64,000 nucleotides of DNA from Epithemia pelagica (taxonomy: Eukaryota > Bacillariophyta > Bacillariophyceae > Surirellales > Surirellaceae), in the NCBI GenBank assembly GCA_946965045.2, contig OX337233.1, forward strand, positions 3,472,001 to 3,536,000. The letters are read 5' to 3'. A program made the position numbers and the translations under genes. The notes below the pieces were generated by a model. The model worked only from the letters and a program-made list of their open reading frames with translations, ran no database searches and was not told where the DNA came from. Shown one piece after another: positions 10,967 through 21,887 of the stretch; positions within the stretch are counted from its first letter, which is position 1, and every line of letters begins with the position of its first letter.

Positions 10967-12367
10967 ATGGACTCGCAATTGGATTTGACGGCCTCTTCGT
11001 CATCCGAACTCTTTGTTGCTTCTCGATCGGAATTTCAACAAGTGGTGCAAAAGTACAAGGCCATTTTGGATATACCTCGCAACGAAACCGATGGTACCTT
11101 GAATGAAACCGAAGCCTTGGCACGCATTGAAGACCTGTTCGATCCTGACTTTGTCCGTCATAGCGAAGGTGATACGGACGCCAATTTGTGTGATTTCAAG
11201 GCCGAATTGTTGCAATTGGGTCGTTATCCGTCTTTGCATTTCAAATTGTTTCGATACAAACAAGTGGCGGCCGGCATTATGGATTATTATTTGCGCTTTT
11301 CGACGCAAGACAAGCAATTTGTCATCAAGGGTCTGGCCTACTTTCGCAAGGCTCGAATTTACAAGACCGAAGTCACACGGACGGCCTAGGATAAAGTGTC
11401 GGGACAAAAATCGGCCACCCAAGAAACGCCCCTGACCCGAGACCGGACCGAACGACAATTTGGCTGTCGCATTTATGAATTGCCGTCCATGGTTCATGGA
11501 CAATTGTTGGGGGTCGGTGGTAACATGTTGCCCGTCGAAGAAAAGTATGAACTCTTGCGCATCTTTTTGGTCTACGATAACAAACAACATCCAACTGACA
11601 ATGACAGTGGTGTTCGCAATAGCAGTGGTGGTGGTGGTGGTTGGAACAAAATGTTGAATTTCTGGCGAGACCAGTATTCGTTGCGACTGGTGGACAGTAA
11701 AGATCAACCTTACGTCAAGGGTGCCAGTATTACCTTTTCGCGACGTGCCTGTGGATCTCGACGCATGATTTTGTGGAACGAGCGTAAGGAACCTCTGGCC
11801 TTGGCCTATCGACACAAGAAGCACGGATTTTGGAGTATTTGTGGAACACGGCCCTTGATTCCCGGTCCTCATCACTATTCGGAACCCAAATTAGAAGATG
11901 TGGGAGAGTCCAATGTCGTGGCCTTTTATCCCTGGTTTCGCATCAAGTTGGTCCACACGTCGGCAGGACGGTTGTACTTTGGCGAAGTTCTTACGTTTGA
12001 TGTGGAGGGGACCGAACGAGACGAGTCGTCGTCTGCGGAAACAATGACAGCGACACCCGCGGAGGAGCATGCCAGTCCTACCACCCAAGTGACTCCCAGC
12101 GCCACGACTGCCCGAGTGGACTTTGAACCGATTTACAAAGTGACGGAAACCCGTGACAGTCAGGAACGGATTGTGACCATTTGTGATTATTACAAGTCCA
12201 AGGATCATTTGGGTATTGTCAAATCCAGTTACAATCCACATCGTCGACTCACACAACTTATTCACAAAGAAAAAGAAGCGAGGCGCGTTCAAGTCGATGT
12301 CGCTCCGGGAGTGGATCCGGCCTTGATTCTGTGTATTGCCCCGTGTTTGGAAATGATGGAACTCTAG
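10967..12367 (+). pseudogene. Unknown protein, frame split by one TAG
   Basis: The ATG at 10967 has a strong CCATGG context (an earlier in-frame TTG is unlikely). The frame is open except for one TAG at 11387-11389, with 140 codons before and 325 after, all in the same phase and similar codon use. The region after the stop looks like a beta-rich domain: alternating hydrophobic strands, a glycine-rich loop, and a C-terminal hydrophobic helix LILCIAPCLEMM. This vaguely recalls tubby-like/LURP-one-related folds that end in a buried helix, but that is a guess. A serine/threonine-rich insert lies at about 12015-12115. The TAG may be a nonsense change (CAG to TAG is the simplest), the end of a poorly marked intron, or a sequencing error. 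No flanking gene suggests a role. Confidence 0.55.
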
Positions 12368-12911
12368 TACTCTCCTCTGAGTACAGTGGACCAAAAATCA
12401 AACGTACGCCGCCACAGGCTACAAGGTTGCTTTGTCTCCTCTCCCAGTTCTAAACCCCATTCAATCATGAAGCTGCTTCGAACACAGTAGCAAATTGAGC
12501 AATTCACACGACCAACATGCTCTTTTGCATGTCTGTGATACACTTAAAATGAAATGGCCTCACACATTTCGAGATCTGTTGGACACCTTGGGATCTGTTG
12601 GAGAGGAAGAAATCCTAACTGAAGCAGTATACCCTCTAGACAAGCGTGGATATCGCCCTTTGCACAGTATACAACGGATAATGTTAGTAGTCGCCTCAGA
12701 GGGGATCATTCCCCCTGACCGGAAACTTTGTCACCGAGATTACTCTTCCTCCAAGGCATCTATCTCTTCCTTTCGTATAGTGTAGACAATCGTAGAGAAT
12801 GAGAGACACATCGTTTGGTCGGCCGGCTCCCAAACCAAAAATACCTACGGTAGAATAAGGAAGAAAAAACGAGATAGATGACTTTATCTTATGCCATGAG
12901 CAGTGTTCTAT
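12368..12911. other. Non-coding stretch, nothing recognised
   Basis: No domain or family features on either strand. A 96-codon plus-strand frame at 12495-12785 has no support. Confidence 0.4.
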
Positions 12912-12990
12912 TCGTAGTGGGGCCTTCTCGAGAGCAATCATACGAGCAAAACATGCACTGTTCTTGTCCACAAGACACCCAACGTAATGA
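12912..12990 (-). pseudogene. Kelch gene tail fragment
   Basis: The minus strand encodes VDKNSACFARMIALEKAPL, the C-terminal signature of the kelch genes at 13005, 14522, 37423 and 49428, and nothing upstream of it. It lies directly beyond the end of the next kelch gene, so it is the stub of a third tandem copy. Confidence 0.75.
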
Positions 12991-13004
12991 AACTTCCGCA
13001 TACA

Positions 13005-14204
13005 CTATTCATATTGTTTTGGCCGAGTAGGGGCCTTGCCGAGAGTCAACATACGAGCAAAACATACACTGTTCTTGTCCACAAGAGGAAGCGTTTCAAC
13101 CACATTTTCCTCTTCACAGCATGCAAAAGTTGCAATGCCATTCGAAATGGCAATCACGCTACACATGAACCGTCCAACCCTTAGTTCTGGGAGCTGCCAT
13201 ACCAGGTTCCGTTGCGTGTCCAAAACTTCCACAGAACGCATGTACTCGTCTTCATCTCCTTCTCCACCAACCACAACGAGACAAGATCCGACTCGGACCA
13301 TACCATGACCATGTCGAGCATTGCCAAGAACCAGATCCTTGTGCATCTTCCAGAACTGGTTTGTGAACGGGAGTGCTGATGTTGCATTTTGGGGTCCTTT
13401 GTTTTTGCTCCAGTCATTAAATTCGAGGTACTCCACAGAGTCCATGTAGTCGAGCTCTTCTCCACCCATTCCGCCTACCACATAGACACGTTGACCAACC
13501 ACACCCATTCCAAAGTCCCTTCGAGCCACATTCAATGGTGGCCCGGATATAATGACGCATTGACTTTCGGAGCAGGTGTCGAGAATATCGACAGATGCGA
13601 GAGCCTTTTCAACAGCACTTCCACCCGCCACAACAATGAATCTGTCCTGTACAACGGCTGCGGCGTGTCCCCATTTTCTGCTGGACAAGCGACACTCTAA
13701 AGTCTTCCAGCATTTGATCGTGCCATTTTTGTTGGACCGTTGCAAATCATTGATGTCAATCTTTTCAATCGTATCCAAAACTTGGTGGCCATTTCAAGTG
13801 TCTGCGGTTTGTTGTCCACCAATGGCGTACAAAGATCCATTGCACACCACAGCTGCAGCGTAATGTCTATTTTCGTTCATGGACGGAGCTTCTCGCCAGG
13901 CCATTGGAGTCGTTTCATCATCATCATCATGGTCCAGTAGATTCACCCAAAGAACCCCATAGGTGAAAGTCAATTCATTCCGCCAACAACCTCCCATTAC
14001 AACCAAGATCCGTCCTTGATTCTTATTGTCGGGGCGATGGATCACAACCGATGCATGTCCGTCGCCCAAATCGATTGGCAAGGGAGGCCATGGAGCTGTC
14101 CGCCAGGGTGTTGCGTCGTCTTGTTCTTCTTCTCCTGGATTATTGCTGTGGAGGTTTGTAAAAACCAGTCCAGACATCTGCGCTTCTTGTTGGACGTTGT
14201 TCAT
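13005..14204 (-). pseudogene. Kelch-repeat protein, one in-frame TGA
   Basis: A beta-propeller protein of the local kelch family, read from ATG 14204 to the stop at 13005. Repeats are marked by GG doublets: LVVMGG, SLYAIGG, FIVVAGG, VYVVGG, LVVVGG. The N terminus carries the family motif QMSGLVFTN. One TGA at 13796-13794 interrupts the frame just after the second repeat. The frame then continues in the same phase and matches the intact neighbour at 14522-15748 on both sides (YDTIERIDIDD there, LDTIEKIDIND here), so an intron is unlikely. Kelch propellers usually bind protein partners; no partner is evident. Same strand and close spacing to the neighbour show tandem duplication. Confidence 0.85.
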
Positions 14205-14431
14205 GGTGTTGTTCCGCTTCTCGCGTTCTTCGTTCTCGGTTGCTTCTATGGCAACATGCCTGAGTGGTTTTATAAATTTTGTGATAAAAAAGATACCCTC
14301 CCCTACAACAAAGATTCGGAAAGATATGGACTCTATGTTAGCTGAGATCCAATCTGACTATGGAGGTTAACACACCCACACCATAGTCGGAGCATGTATC
14401 CACAAGAATTATAGTACTCCTATTCATTATT

Positions 14432-14480
14432 CATCTTATTACAGAGAGACTGTGTTCAACTTATTACAGAGAGACTGTGT
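14432..14480. repeat. Two-copy 25-bp tandem repeat
   Basis: TTATTACAGAGAGACTGTG appears twice, 25 bp apart, between the two kelch genes and near the 3' end of the upstream one. Function unknown. Confidence 0.7.
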
Positions 14481-14521
14481 GGTCGACGGGCAAGGAACGG
14501 AGTGGAAATCTCTCTCCTCGA

Positions 14522-15748
14522 CTAGACTGTCTGCCCACCCATCATCAGTGGGGCCTTCTCAAGAGCCATCATACGAGCAAAACATGCACTGTTCTTGTCC
14601 ACAAGAGGAAGGGTTTCAATCGCATCTCCTGATCTCCAGCATGAGATTGCTGCAATGCCCTTCGAAATGGCAACCGCGCTATGGTGTCGCGGTCCAATTC
14701 CCTGCTCTGGGAGCTGCCATACCAGGTTCCGTTGTGTGTCCAAAACCTCCACAGAACGCATGTCTTCAGCACCTTCTCCTCCAACCACAATGAGACAAGA
14801 TCCCACTCGGACCACACCATGGCTATGTCGACTAGTGCCAAGAACAAGATCCTTGTGAAACTTCCAGGATTTGTTGGTGAACGGAGATGTTGCGGTTGCA
14901 TTTTGAGTTCCTTCGTTTTTGCTCCAGTCATCAAATTCCAGGTACTCCACAGAGTTCATGTACTCGAGCTCTTCGCCACCCATTCCGCCTACCACAAAAA
15001 CACGTTGACCAACCACACCCATTCCAAAGCTTCGTCGAGCGGCATTTAAGGATGGTCTGGATATAATGACGCATTGACTTTCGGAGGACTGTGTGTCTAG
15101 AATATCGACCGATGCCAGAGACGTCATGCCAGGATTTCCACCCACCACAGATGCCAGAGACGTGCCAGGATTTCCACCCGCCACAACAATGAATCGGTCT
15201 TGTACCGCGACTGCGGCACACCCACCTCTTCCACTGGACAAACGACACTCTAAAGTCATCCATTGTTTCGTTTCATTGTCCATGCAAGATGGACAAAGTA
15301 AATCGTCAATGTCGATCCTTTCAATCGTATCATAACCAGCACCGATATATTCAGAATATTGTCCACCAATGGCGTACAGAGCGCCATGACATACCACGGC
15401 TGCAAAGAACCGTCGGTCTTCGTTCATGGGTGGAGCTTTTCGCCAGGCCATTGTATCCTGGTCGACATTCAACAACAAAACCGCATTGGAGGAAAGAAAT
15501 TCATCCTCCCACGGACACAACATGGGAGCAGAAGGATTCGGATAAGAATAGCCTCCCAATACGGCCACGATCCGTCCTTGATTCTTGTCGGGGTGATGGA
15601 TTACGACCGATGCATGTCCTTCGTCCAACGAGAATGGCATCTCAGGCCATGGAGCTGCCTGCCAGTTTGGTTCATCTTCTTGCGTGCTACTTTGGTTCGT
15701 ACAAAACGTCAGTCCGGACATCTGCGCTTGTTCGTGGACGTTGCTCAT
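14522..15748 (-). CDS. Kelch-repeat protein, intact copy
   Basis: 408 residues from ATG 15748 with no internal stop, the only fully open member of the kelch family in this window. The N terminus has the family motif AQMSGLTFCTNQSS, then W-rich PNWQAAPWPEMPF. About six blades follow, marked by VLGGYS, YAIGGQ, FIVVAGG, FVVGGMGG and LIVVGGE with downstream W or V residues. There is no signal peptide or membrane segment, so it is likely intracellular. The stretch coding NPGTSLASV is tandemly duplicated in frame (period 39 bp, from 15111), inside a blade loop. It is divergent from the truncated SGNH gene at 15901, with about 150 bp between. It is probably a scaffold or adaptor; the exact role is unknown. 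Confidence 0.85.
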   Translation of the reverse strand: MSNVHEQAQMSGLTFCTNQSSTQEDEPNWQAAPWPEMPFSLDEGHASVVIHHPDKNQGRIVAVLGGYSYPNPSAPMLCPWEDEFLSSNAVLLLNVDQDTMAWRKAPPMNEDRRFFAAVVCHGALYAIGGQYSEYIGAGYDTIERIDIDDLLCPSCMDNETKQWMTLECRLSSGRGGCAAVAVQDRFIVVAGGNPGTSLASVVGGNPGMTSLASVDILDTQSSESQCVIISRPSLNAARRSFGMGVVGQRVFVVGGMGGEELEYMNSVEYLEFDDWSKNEGTQNATATSPFTNKSWKFHKDLVLGTSRHSHGVVRVGSCLIVVGGEGAEDMRSVEVLDTQRNLVWQLPEQGIGPRHHSAVAISKGIAAISCWRSGDAIETLPLVDKNSACFARMMALEKAPLMMGGQTV

Positions 15749-15900
15749 CGTATTGTTATTACTTCCTTATTTCGCGTTGGTTTTTGGTTCTTTTGTGTGA
15801 AGATCAAAACTTTTGGACGATTTCTTGCTCTATAGAGTATGGAGTTAGTCCTCGCCTCAGTTTTCTGGGGCCGGGCGCGTCGGTCGACGATTTGGCCCGC

Positions 15901-16932
15901 ATGCAATGCAGTGAAGAAGTCGTCGTGTTGGGCATTATGCGCGTGGTGGAAGAATTGCAAACCCGGCATCCCACATCGCACATTGTTCTCAATTCCCTCT
16001 TTCCCATGTCTCGCATTCGGGGAACCCGGTATCCCACACGGTCCGATTGGAAAGATTCCGTGCCCACAGCCACTACGACGAATGAGGAAAATGATCCACG
16101 GGCACCACCACCGGGCGGCGTTCGACACGGCCGACAATTGCTCCCAGCAGAAGCAGAAGCACCACAACAACATTCGTGGGAGAACATGTCGCGTCGTCGT
16201 CGCGCACGGAAACGTCGTCGTCGTCGTCGTCGCAGTGACGACAGCAGTGAGGACGAAGATGGTCGTCCCGCACAACCCTTGTCGGAAGCTGCGGCGGCCA
16301 ATGCCGAAGATGAACGGTACGAACGACGACAAAAGCGACCACGACGGGGGTGGTTTGGACGACGACCCCCACCACCCCCACAAAAAGTGGTGGATCCACG
16401 CTTGGAAGAAACGCATCACGTGCGCAAACATGTGGCCGATGTCAAGTTGCCCTTGTGGACGTCCGTCTTGGTGGTGAATCGTCAACTGAAAAAATTTGCC
16501 GAGAAACATAGTGATTGTGTCTCGTTTTTTGATGCCACGTCTATTTTTACTGAAGTCGATGCGGCCGGTCGGACCATTCTGCAAACCGATTTGATTTCCA
16601 TTACGGGTCATCCCACCAAACGAGGCTTTGACGTGTGGGAAGAACACGTGGCACAATTCGCTCTGGACACACTGGTGCAACTCAAAAAGACAACGCCCGA
16701 ACTCTTTCCCAACAACAACAACAAGAATACAAATACAGGAGGAGACGGAGCAGGTGAGGGCGGTGTAGACGATTATTTCCTCTACCAAGACGATGTGTTA
16801 CCCTCCTTGAATCAAGTCTTGAGTCCGGACCAATTGGCTCAACAAGACCCGGCCATTGAAGACGATATCTATTCCAAGGAAACGGATGATTTCCCCTCGT
16901 TGCCCATGACACCGCATACTGATGACGCCTAA
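15901..16932 (+). pseudogene. 5'-truncated SGNH/GDSL-like hydrolase
   Basis: From ATG 15901 the frame gives 343 residues. VVLGIMRVVEELQTRHP and IVLNSLFPMSR match the strand-helix region after block III of SGNH hydrolases. Near the end, SITGHPTKRGFDVWEEHVA matches block V with the catalytic His. Block I (the GDS nucleophile) and the block III Asn are absent, so the 5' part is lost and no catalysis is expected. An Arg-rich then acidic insert (RRRRARKRRRRRRRSDDSSE) sits between, and Asn-rich and acidic tails end it. The frame stays open upstream to 15289, but that part only overlaps the kelch gene antisense. A second, more decayed copy lies at 39590-40483. Confidence 0.65.
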
Positions 16933-16954
16933 CACAACGAAACAACTAAACAGA

Positions 16955-17440
16955 AAAGTCCCAGGATAATGATTTGGAACGACCTTATGTGTGTATCGTT
17001 TGCAAGTGGTGCTCTATTGTAGGTAGTAGAGAGATCTTTTGCGTATTGTAGAGAGAGAGAGAGACTCTTTAAAAACCAGGGGGATCGCTTGGTACGAAGG
17101 GAGATCTAAAAATGGCACTCCAAGATGGGCCAGATGATTCCTTCCCCGGAGACAAAGTCCTAGTCCTAATGCAGAGGGTTAACCTTTCTGGAGGACTACA
17201 ATACGTTGGCACCCTGCCTGTCCCAAAATATCCTCCTCCTCTATCCATCCAAGGAAGAGAGAAAATGATGGGTCTGTGGAAGAGAAGAGAGATTTCTACT
17301 CTGTTCTTTGCCTCTGTAATATGAATACTATATACTCTTCCTTGCTCTCAATCAAACTGTGATAGATGGTGGATCTTTGAATCTGAACCTATGGTGCGAT
17401 CTGAGCTAACATAGAGACAGAGTCCATAGCATTTCGATAG
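16955..17440. repeat. Segmental-duplication tail shared with 40420-40915
   Basis: Stretches such as GTCCCAGGATAATGATTTGG, ATCGCTTGGTACGAA and GAGTCCATAGCATTTCGA recur in the same order after the SGNH copy at 40420-40915. They mark the end of a duplicated block. There is no gene in the tail. Confidence 0.75.
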
Positions 17441-17451
17441 CATTCCACCAA

Positions 17452-17484
17452 CGCGCCGGGGGACCCTCCTCAAACGTGCTCGAC
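17452..17484. repeat. 33-bp GC-rich junction repeat, copy 1
   Basis: Begins CGCGCCGGGGGACCCTCCTC and ends CTCGAC. It is identical to 37288-37320. Diverged copies lie at 28559-28591 and 28945-28977. Each copy sits at a boundary between mobile or duplicated segments. Confidence 0.8.
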
Positions 17485-18229
17485 TGTCTTATTCCGGCTG
17501 ATAGCTCGATCACGAAAATCCAAGACCCACAAAAGCTGATTTTACCGCTTACATAGTTACTCCCTCCGGCCTTTTTTTATCGCACGATCCTGCCAGAAAA
17601 TGGGGGGGCCCAAGGCAGAAGAGAGAAGGGGAGGGGGAGGAGAGGAAGAAGAAGGGGAGGAAAAAGGGGAGAGTTTTGGCAGCTGGATTCCATCGTTCTG
17701 GTTCGATCGTTTCATTCGCATTTTCGAGGATTGTTGTGACATGTCGTAACATCACCTTTCATGTCCTCAGAGGGGGATCAGGCAGGTAAGTACGTGGAAG
17801 CATTTTTCCCCTTACAAGACCGGTAGCAACATTCTGTCTTTATTGGCCTCTCACCTTTAATTGTCTGTCGTTCAACAGGTTTGACTTGACACCCGAATTC
17901 CGCAAGAGCCTTGTCACTTTCCGGGTGCCCTTTCCATGTGCTACGGTGGCTAGAGAAGATATGGATGTCTCATAAATTCTGTTTTTCGTATTTTTGTTAC
18001 TAACTATCTTGTCGTGCTTGTTGTGTTCTTGGTCATTCAGGTATTCAGGTTGTTGGTCGATTCATGTTTTAAGTTCTTGTAATTGGAGCGATGATGGGGC
18101 ATGCAGTGGTGGTAATGAAGGTGGTTTTTGGGTGGGTGGATTGGTTGTGATGGCTGGATGGCATCGCCATGTCTTTCGGTGTGCCATTGGATCTTCCTTC
18201 CTGTCGTCTCGACAAATGGACAGCCCGGA

Positions 18230-21200
18230 TCAATCGAAGCCTCGGAAATTCCGCTTTGGACAGTCTTTGCTGTGTGGTGGTCGTCCCCTCTTGCCACTGT
18301 CGTAGTATTCTTTGTGCTTCACGCAACAAAACTGGATTTGAGTTCGTGGCGATGGACGATGAGGATAGCCGAACGGATGGCACGGGTACAAAGCTGGATG
18401 GAGTGGTGGTGGCGGCAACAGGTTGGAGTACTTGGCCATGGCAACAGGGAGTCCAAAGAATGGTGGACGATTGCATTGCTGTGCTGGTGGTGCATGGTGA
18501 TTTGTTGTTTGTTTTGTTTGTTGCGTGTTGCTCTGCTGTGTCGCCGTATGCAACTGGGCCTGTTGTCGTGACAAAGAAGGTAAGCTTACCACTTCCCTTG
18601 TTGCATTTCCTGGTGTAGCTTCCATCTCACCAGTTTCTGTCTCATTCGTTTGCTGCTCTATGCGTTGCTTTTTGGATGGATTGTTGGATTCTGTTGTTGT
18701 GTTGTTGCCGGCTTTTCGTTTGTTTGCGTCCTTCGCAACCGGAACCGACTGTTCTGGTGCTACATCACCGCAACAACTGATGCTGTTGTCTATTTCTTCG
18801 GATATTTCTTCGATTTGGACGGTGCTCTTGGGTTGTTTCCGTCCTCTTTGGGGAAAATACGGATTCAAATAAATCTCGGCCATGGTTGGTGATGAAGCAG
18901 ACACAACAACAGACGAGGAGGAAGCTGACGAAGCAAAGGGTGGAATGGAGCTGTCATGGGGCAATCTCTTGGCATTGCCCTGACACAACGAACACTGACA
19001 GCGATCATTGAGCGGATGCTTTGGCACGGTTTTGTCTCTTTCCATTTGTTGCTTGAGGTAAGTAGACAAAAATTGTTCTCCGTTGTCCTCTGGGATTTGT
19101 TCTACGTTGGCGAATGGCCCACTAACACCAGTTGCCCTTGCCATTTTGTTTATAAATTTGAGTTGCAAGTGGTTGTCAAACGGCGCAACCGACTCCCATC
19201 CAGCTGGGATTTGCGCTCGCTCTGTTGGATTCATATCCAACAGAGCGAGCTTGTGTCGAATGGTACGATTGTACCTGGCAGTTCCGCACAAATTTAGTGC
19301 ATCTGCCAATGACTCGCGCATCCCACAGTTCCCAAAATGAGCAAGGTTGTCGTGAAACGACTCCAACTTGCTCTCGCCACGGTAAGCACGAAACTCAGGG
19401 AGACCATGTTTTGCATTGCGATTCGGTGGCAACTCACAATACATCTCTTCGATTGGTTTTGGGTCGGCCAAAAACTGAGCCTTCTCTTTGCAATTCACCA
19501 GGGCATCGTGTGTTTCTGGAGTGAAGAGAGTCTGGCCCGACTTTGGGTCAAGACGGCCACGAGCAGCTGGTTGTCCATCTGAGGCGGTGACTTTGTACCT
19601 CACCTTGAATTCGTCGAGTTTCCCTTTGATGACTTTGGCCGAACGAATCCTTTTTCGTATGTATTTGTTGTATCGTTGAGCAAAGACTTTCGTTGCTCTC
19701 ATCTCACAAATCTCTTCTTCTGTGTATTCCTGTCCCAACAATCCGGTCTTGAGGGCATGGATGACTTTCTGAAAGTCTTCATCGTGCTCTTCATAGATGC
19801 AAGCCTTCAAATCACGAAGTGCTTGCCCATGGTCGCAATGACGCTGTCGAAGCGTCTTTGTAATTCGCTGCAAAAAATGAAATAACCCCAACCTGCCAAT
19901 CAACCGTGCTCCGAGTATCAGTTCCCAAAAGTCATCCTTGTGGGGCCAGGTATCGGAATACATAATTACGGGAGAAAACCCGATACGACGCGACAATTGC
20001 TCTGCTGCATGGGCAATCTCTTGCAGCTTTGTTGATTGCACCAAGACAAGACAGGCAATCTCGCCTGTCTCGGTGCAAAAATCCCACAGGACCTTTGCCT
20101 TGCAACTGGAAAGGTAGTTCTTGACCACCTCCCAGGTGTGGTCCTGAGCAAACGATAATCTACACTTCACCATTTGTATTTCTCGCTGGTGTCGGTCAAC
20201 ATCGGATACTCCCCACCACACAGAGTCTGAGTAAGCACCCTGCTCGTATATCTGACGAAGGGTGTCCGCTTGAGGGGGATAAGACACGAGCCATTCGCCA
20301 TCCTTCTTTGGATAAGGTTGGTCACTTGCTTGGTCTGTCGCTAGGAGCTCCGAGTAGAATCTCATAGTTTTGTCCATATAGCACTGGTTGATTGATTCAT
20401 AGAGATATTCTGCACATAGAATTGCATTCCCATGAGTCACCATGAGCCGCTCCATGAGTCTCGTCGCGTCAGTCTTGAGGTGCGAGTTGCCGACCGCGTA
20501 TTTCGGGTCGACTGGGTACGCCATGGCCATGTGGGGAGGAAGTTTCGCGAGAAATTGCGATTCGTTGCCTTGGTGATTGGCACCACATGCCGAGCACTTA
20601 TAGTGCATCACGATCGCGTAGCTTGGGGGACCATTTATTCCGAATTGGGGGAAAAGCGACTTGTTCTTGGAGAAATTAGTCCGCGTCCGCTGGAGATTAC
20701 CTCCACATGTAGGACAAAACAGTACTTGGTTTGGAAAAAAGAGTTCCCAATCTACTACATAGAGTTTCTGTCCCACAAACGAGTCGTACAAAGGACACGT
20801 GTTCCCAGAGCAAGCCGGTACACAAAACTCCATACCTTCGAAAAAAGCTTCTAGAACCGTTGTACTCCGCTTTGAACGAAGGCACGTGTCCTGAATAAGT
20901 GACGCGAGAGCCCGCATGGTCTTGGGAGCAATCGAACTCGCCTCAACCAGCATGTTTGTCCTATGTAGAATTTCTGTTTTGAAATTTTCGACCGACATGC
21001 GTGCACTCGTTGGTATGTGACTGTCACATGTTTTCCCAACCTTCCTTTCTACTGGCTTTTTCTTCGTCGCCAACGACTCCAACGTAAGCTTGCCCGTTGT
21101 CTTCACTTGTTTCGTCGTGTTGTTGCGAACAGAAAAAAAGGCACCCAGTGCCTCCTCACTGACATTGCCTGGGGTGAGTTGTTCTGTGCCATTCATTGGC

Positions 21201-21628
21201 CTATTGTTGTTCTTCTTGTGTTGTTTTGCTGCTTTGTCGAGCAGTCGTTGGATCTGGCCCTTCTCCTGTGTCTTTGCCTTGCCCTTTGTTGTTTTGTTGA
21301 GTGGACAGAGCATGTGGTGGGCTCTGTGTGGCTTGTTTTGTCCATTGTGGACAGCCCTGCAGACATAACAGTCTATGTGGGGCTCAAACTCCACTACTCC
21401 TGTCATGGTTTGGTTGCCTGAGCGTCGCTGCCCCTGTGGCACTGGCAAGCGACTGTAAATGTTCCCTCGTCGTTGGGAATGGGGGCCCATTGCCGCCCTT
21501 GCTGCAGCCTGTTGAGCAGCCCAAGATTGTGTTGTTTGGTGTGACCTACTAACCATCTTTTCTATTACGTTTTCTACAGGTGTGTCATCGACGAGATGAG
21601 ATGGCCAGGAAAGTGGCCAATGTCTCAT
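18230..21628 (-). CDS. Large zinc-ribbon DDE-type transposase
   Basis: Open from 21691 to 18230; the first ATG is at 21628 (about 1,132 residues; position 21691 is GTG). Features, counted from 21691: a C-x2-C...H...C knuckle near residue 115 (CYVCRAVHNGQ); a zinc ribbon near 325-365 (CPTCGGNL then CSACG); and an RNase-H-fold-like core with candidate catalytic residues Asp near 533 (VLWDFCTE), Asp near 579 (VIMYSDTWP) and Glu near 774 (ESFHDNL). The core is followed by an NRTIRHK basic stretch. The C-terminal end has low-complexity Gln/Thr and a CCVKH...KRGRPPHSKDC finger. The stretch FHFLQRITKTLRQRH resembles a family of poorly classified large transposase-like proteins (DUF6729-type, from memory). 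It is the only long gene between the TIRs, so it is the likely transposase. Catalytic assignments are by eye. Confidence 0.75.
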   Translation of the reverse strand: MRHWPLSWPSHLVDDTPVENVIEKMVSRSHQTTQSWAAQQAAARAAMGPHSQRRGNIYSRLPVPQGQRRSGNQTMTGVVEFEPHIDCYVCRAVHNGQNKPHRAHHMLCPLNKTTKGKAKTQEKGQIQRLLDKAAKQHKKNNNRPMNGTEQLTPGNVSEEALGAFFSVRNNTTKQVKTTGKLTLESLATKKKPVERKVGKTCDSHIPTSARMSVENFKTEILHRTNMLVEASSIAPKTMRALASLIQDTCLRSKRSTTVLEAFFEGMEFCVPACSGNTCPLYDSFVGQKLYVVDWELFFPNQVLFCPTCGGNLQRTRTNFSKNKSLFPQFGINGPPSYAIVMHYKCSACGANHQGNESQFLAKLPPHMAMAYPVDPKYAVGNSHLKTDATRLMERLMVTHGNAILCAEYLYESINQCYMDKTMRFYSELLATDQASDQPYPKKDGEWLVSYPPQADTLRQIYEQGAYSDSVWWGVSDVDRHQREIQMVKCRLSFAQDHTWEVVKNYLSSCKAKVLWDFCTETGEIACLVLVQSTKLQEIAHAAEQLSRRIGFSPVIMYSDTWPHKDDFWELILGARLIGRLGLFHFLQRITKTLRQRHCDHGQALRDLKACIYEEHDEDFQKVIHALKTGLLGQEYTEEEICEMRATKVFAQRYNKYIRKRIRSAKVIKGKLDEFKVRYKVTASDGQPAARGRLDPKSGQTLFTPETHDALVNCKEKAQFLADPKPIEEMYCELPPNRNAKHGLPEFRAYRGESKLESFHDNLAHFGNCGMRESLADALNLCGTARYNRTIRHKLALLDMNPTERAQIPAGWESVAPFDNHLQLKFINKMARATGVSGPFANVEQIPEDNGEQFLSTYLKQQMERDKTVPKHPLNDRCQCSLCQGNAKRLPHDSSIPPFASSASSSSVVVSASSPTMAEIYLNPYFPQRGRKQPKSTVQIEEISEEIDNSISCCGDVAPEQSVPVAKDANKRKAGNNTTTESNNPSKKQRIEQQTNETETGEMEATPGNATREVVSLPSLSRQQAQLHTATQQSNTQQTKQTTNHHAPPAQQCNRPPFFGLPVAMAKYSNLLPPPPLHPALYPCHPFGYPHRPSPRTQIQFCCVKHKEYYDSGKRGRPPHSKDCPKRNFRGFD
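19215..19250. repeat. Perfect 16-bp hairpin inside transposase gene
   Basis: GCTCGCTCTGTTGGAT (19215-19230), loop TCAT, then its exact reverse complement (19235-19250). It lies in the coding sequence just after the candidate DDE core. In the transcript it would form a very stable stem. Confidence 0.85.
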
Positions 21629-21827
21629 TGTCGTCTTTCCGAGATGAGACTTGGCGGCCGCGACCGACCGGATCGGCACTTGGAATCTCACTTGGTGAGA
21701 TTTTCAAGCTGCCAATCCGTGTTTGGGGGGCGATGGGGGGACTGATTTTTGAAATGGTAAGACATGTCGTTCTGAGTTTTCCTTTAAGTGTTTTGTGTGG
21801 AACGACATGGTCCCACCCAATCATATT

Positions 21828-21887
21828 GCTGCCTGAGCAAACTAACACCCCCTGCCTGCTGCCTGAGCAAACTAACACCCCCTGCCA
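21828..21887. repeat. 30-bp direct tandem repeat, two copies
   Basis: GCTGCCTGAGCAAACTAACA and the ten bases after it are repeated back to back, upstream of the transposase start and inside the TIR element. It may be a subterminal protein-binding repeat. Confidence 0.75.

Noticed and set aside
15289-15900. 547-codon plus-strand frame beginning at 15289
   Set aside because: The first 200 codons are antisense to the intact kelch gene; only the part from 15901 resembles an SGNH protein.
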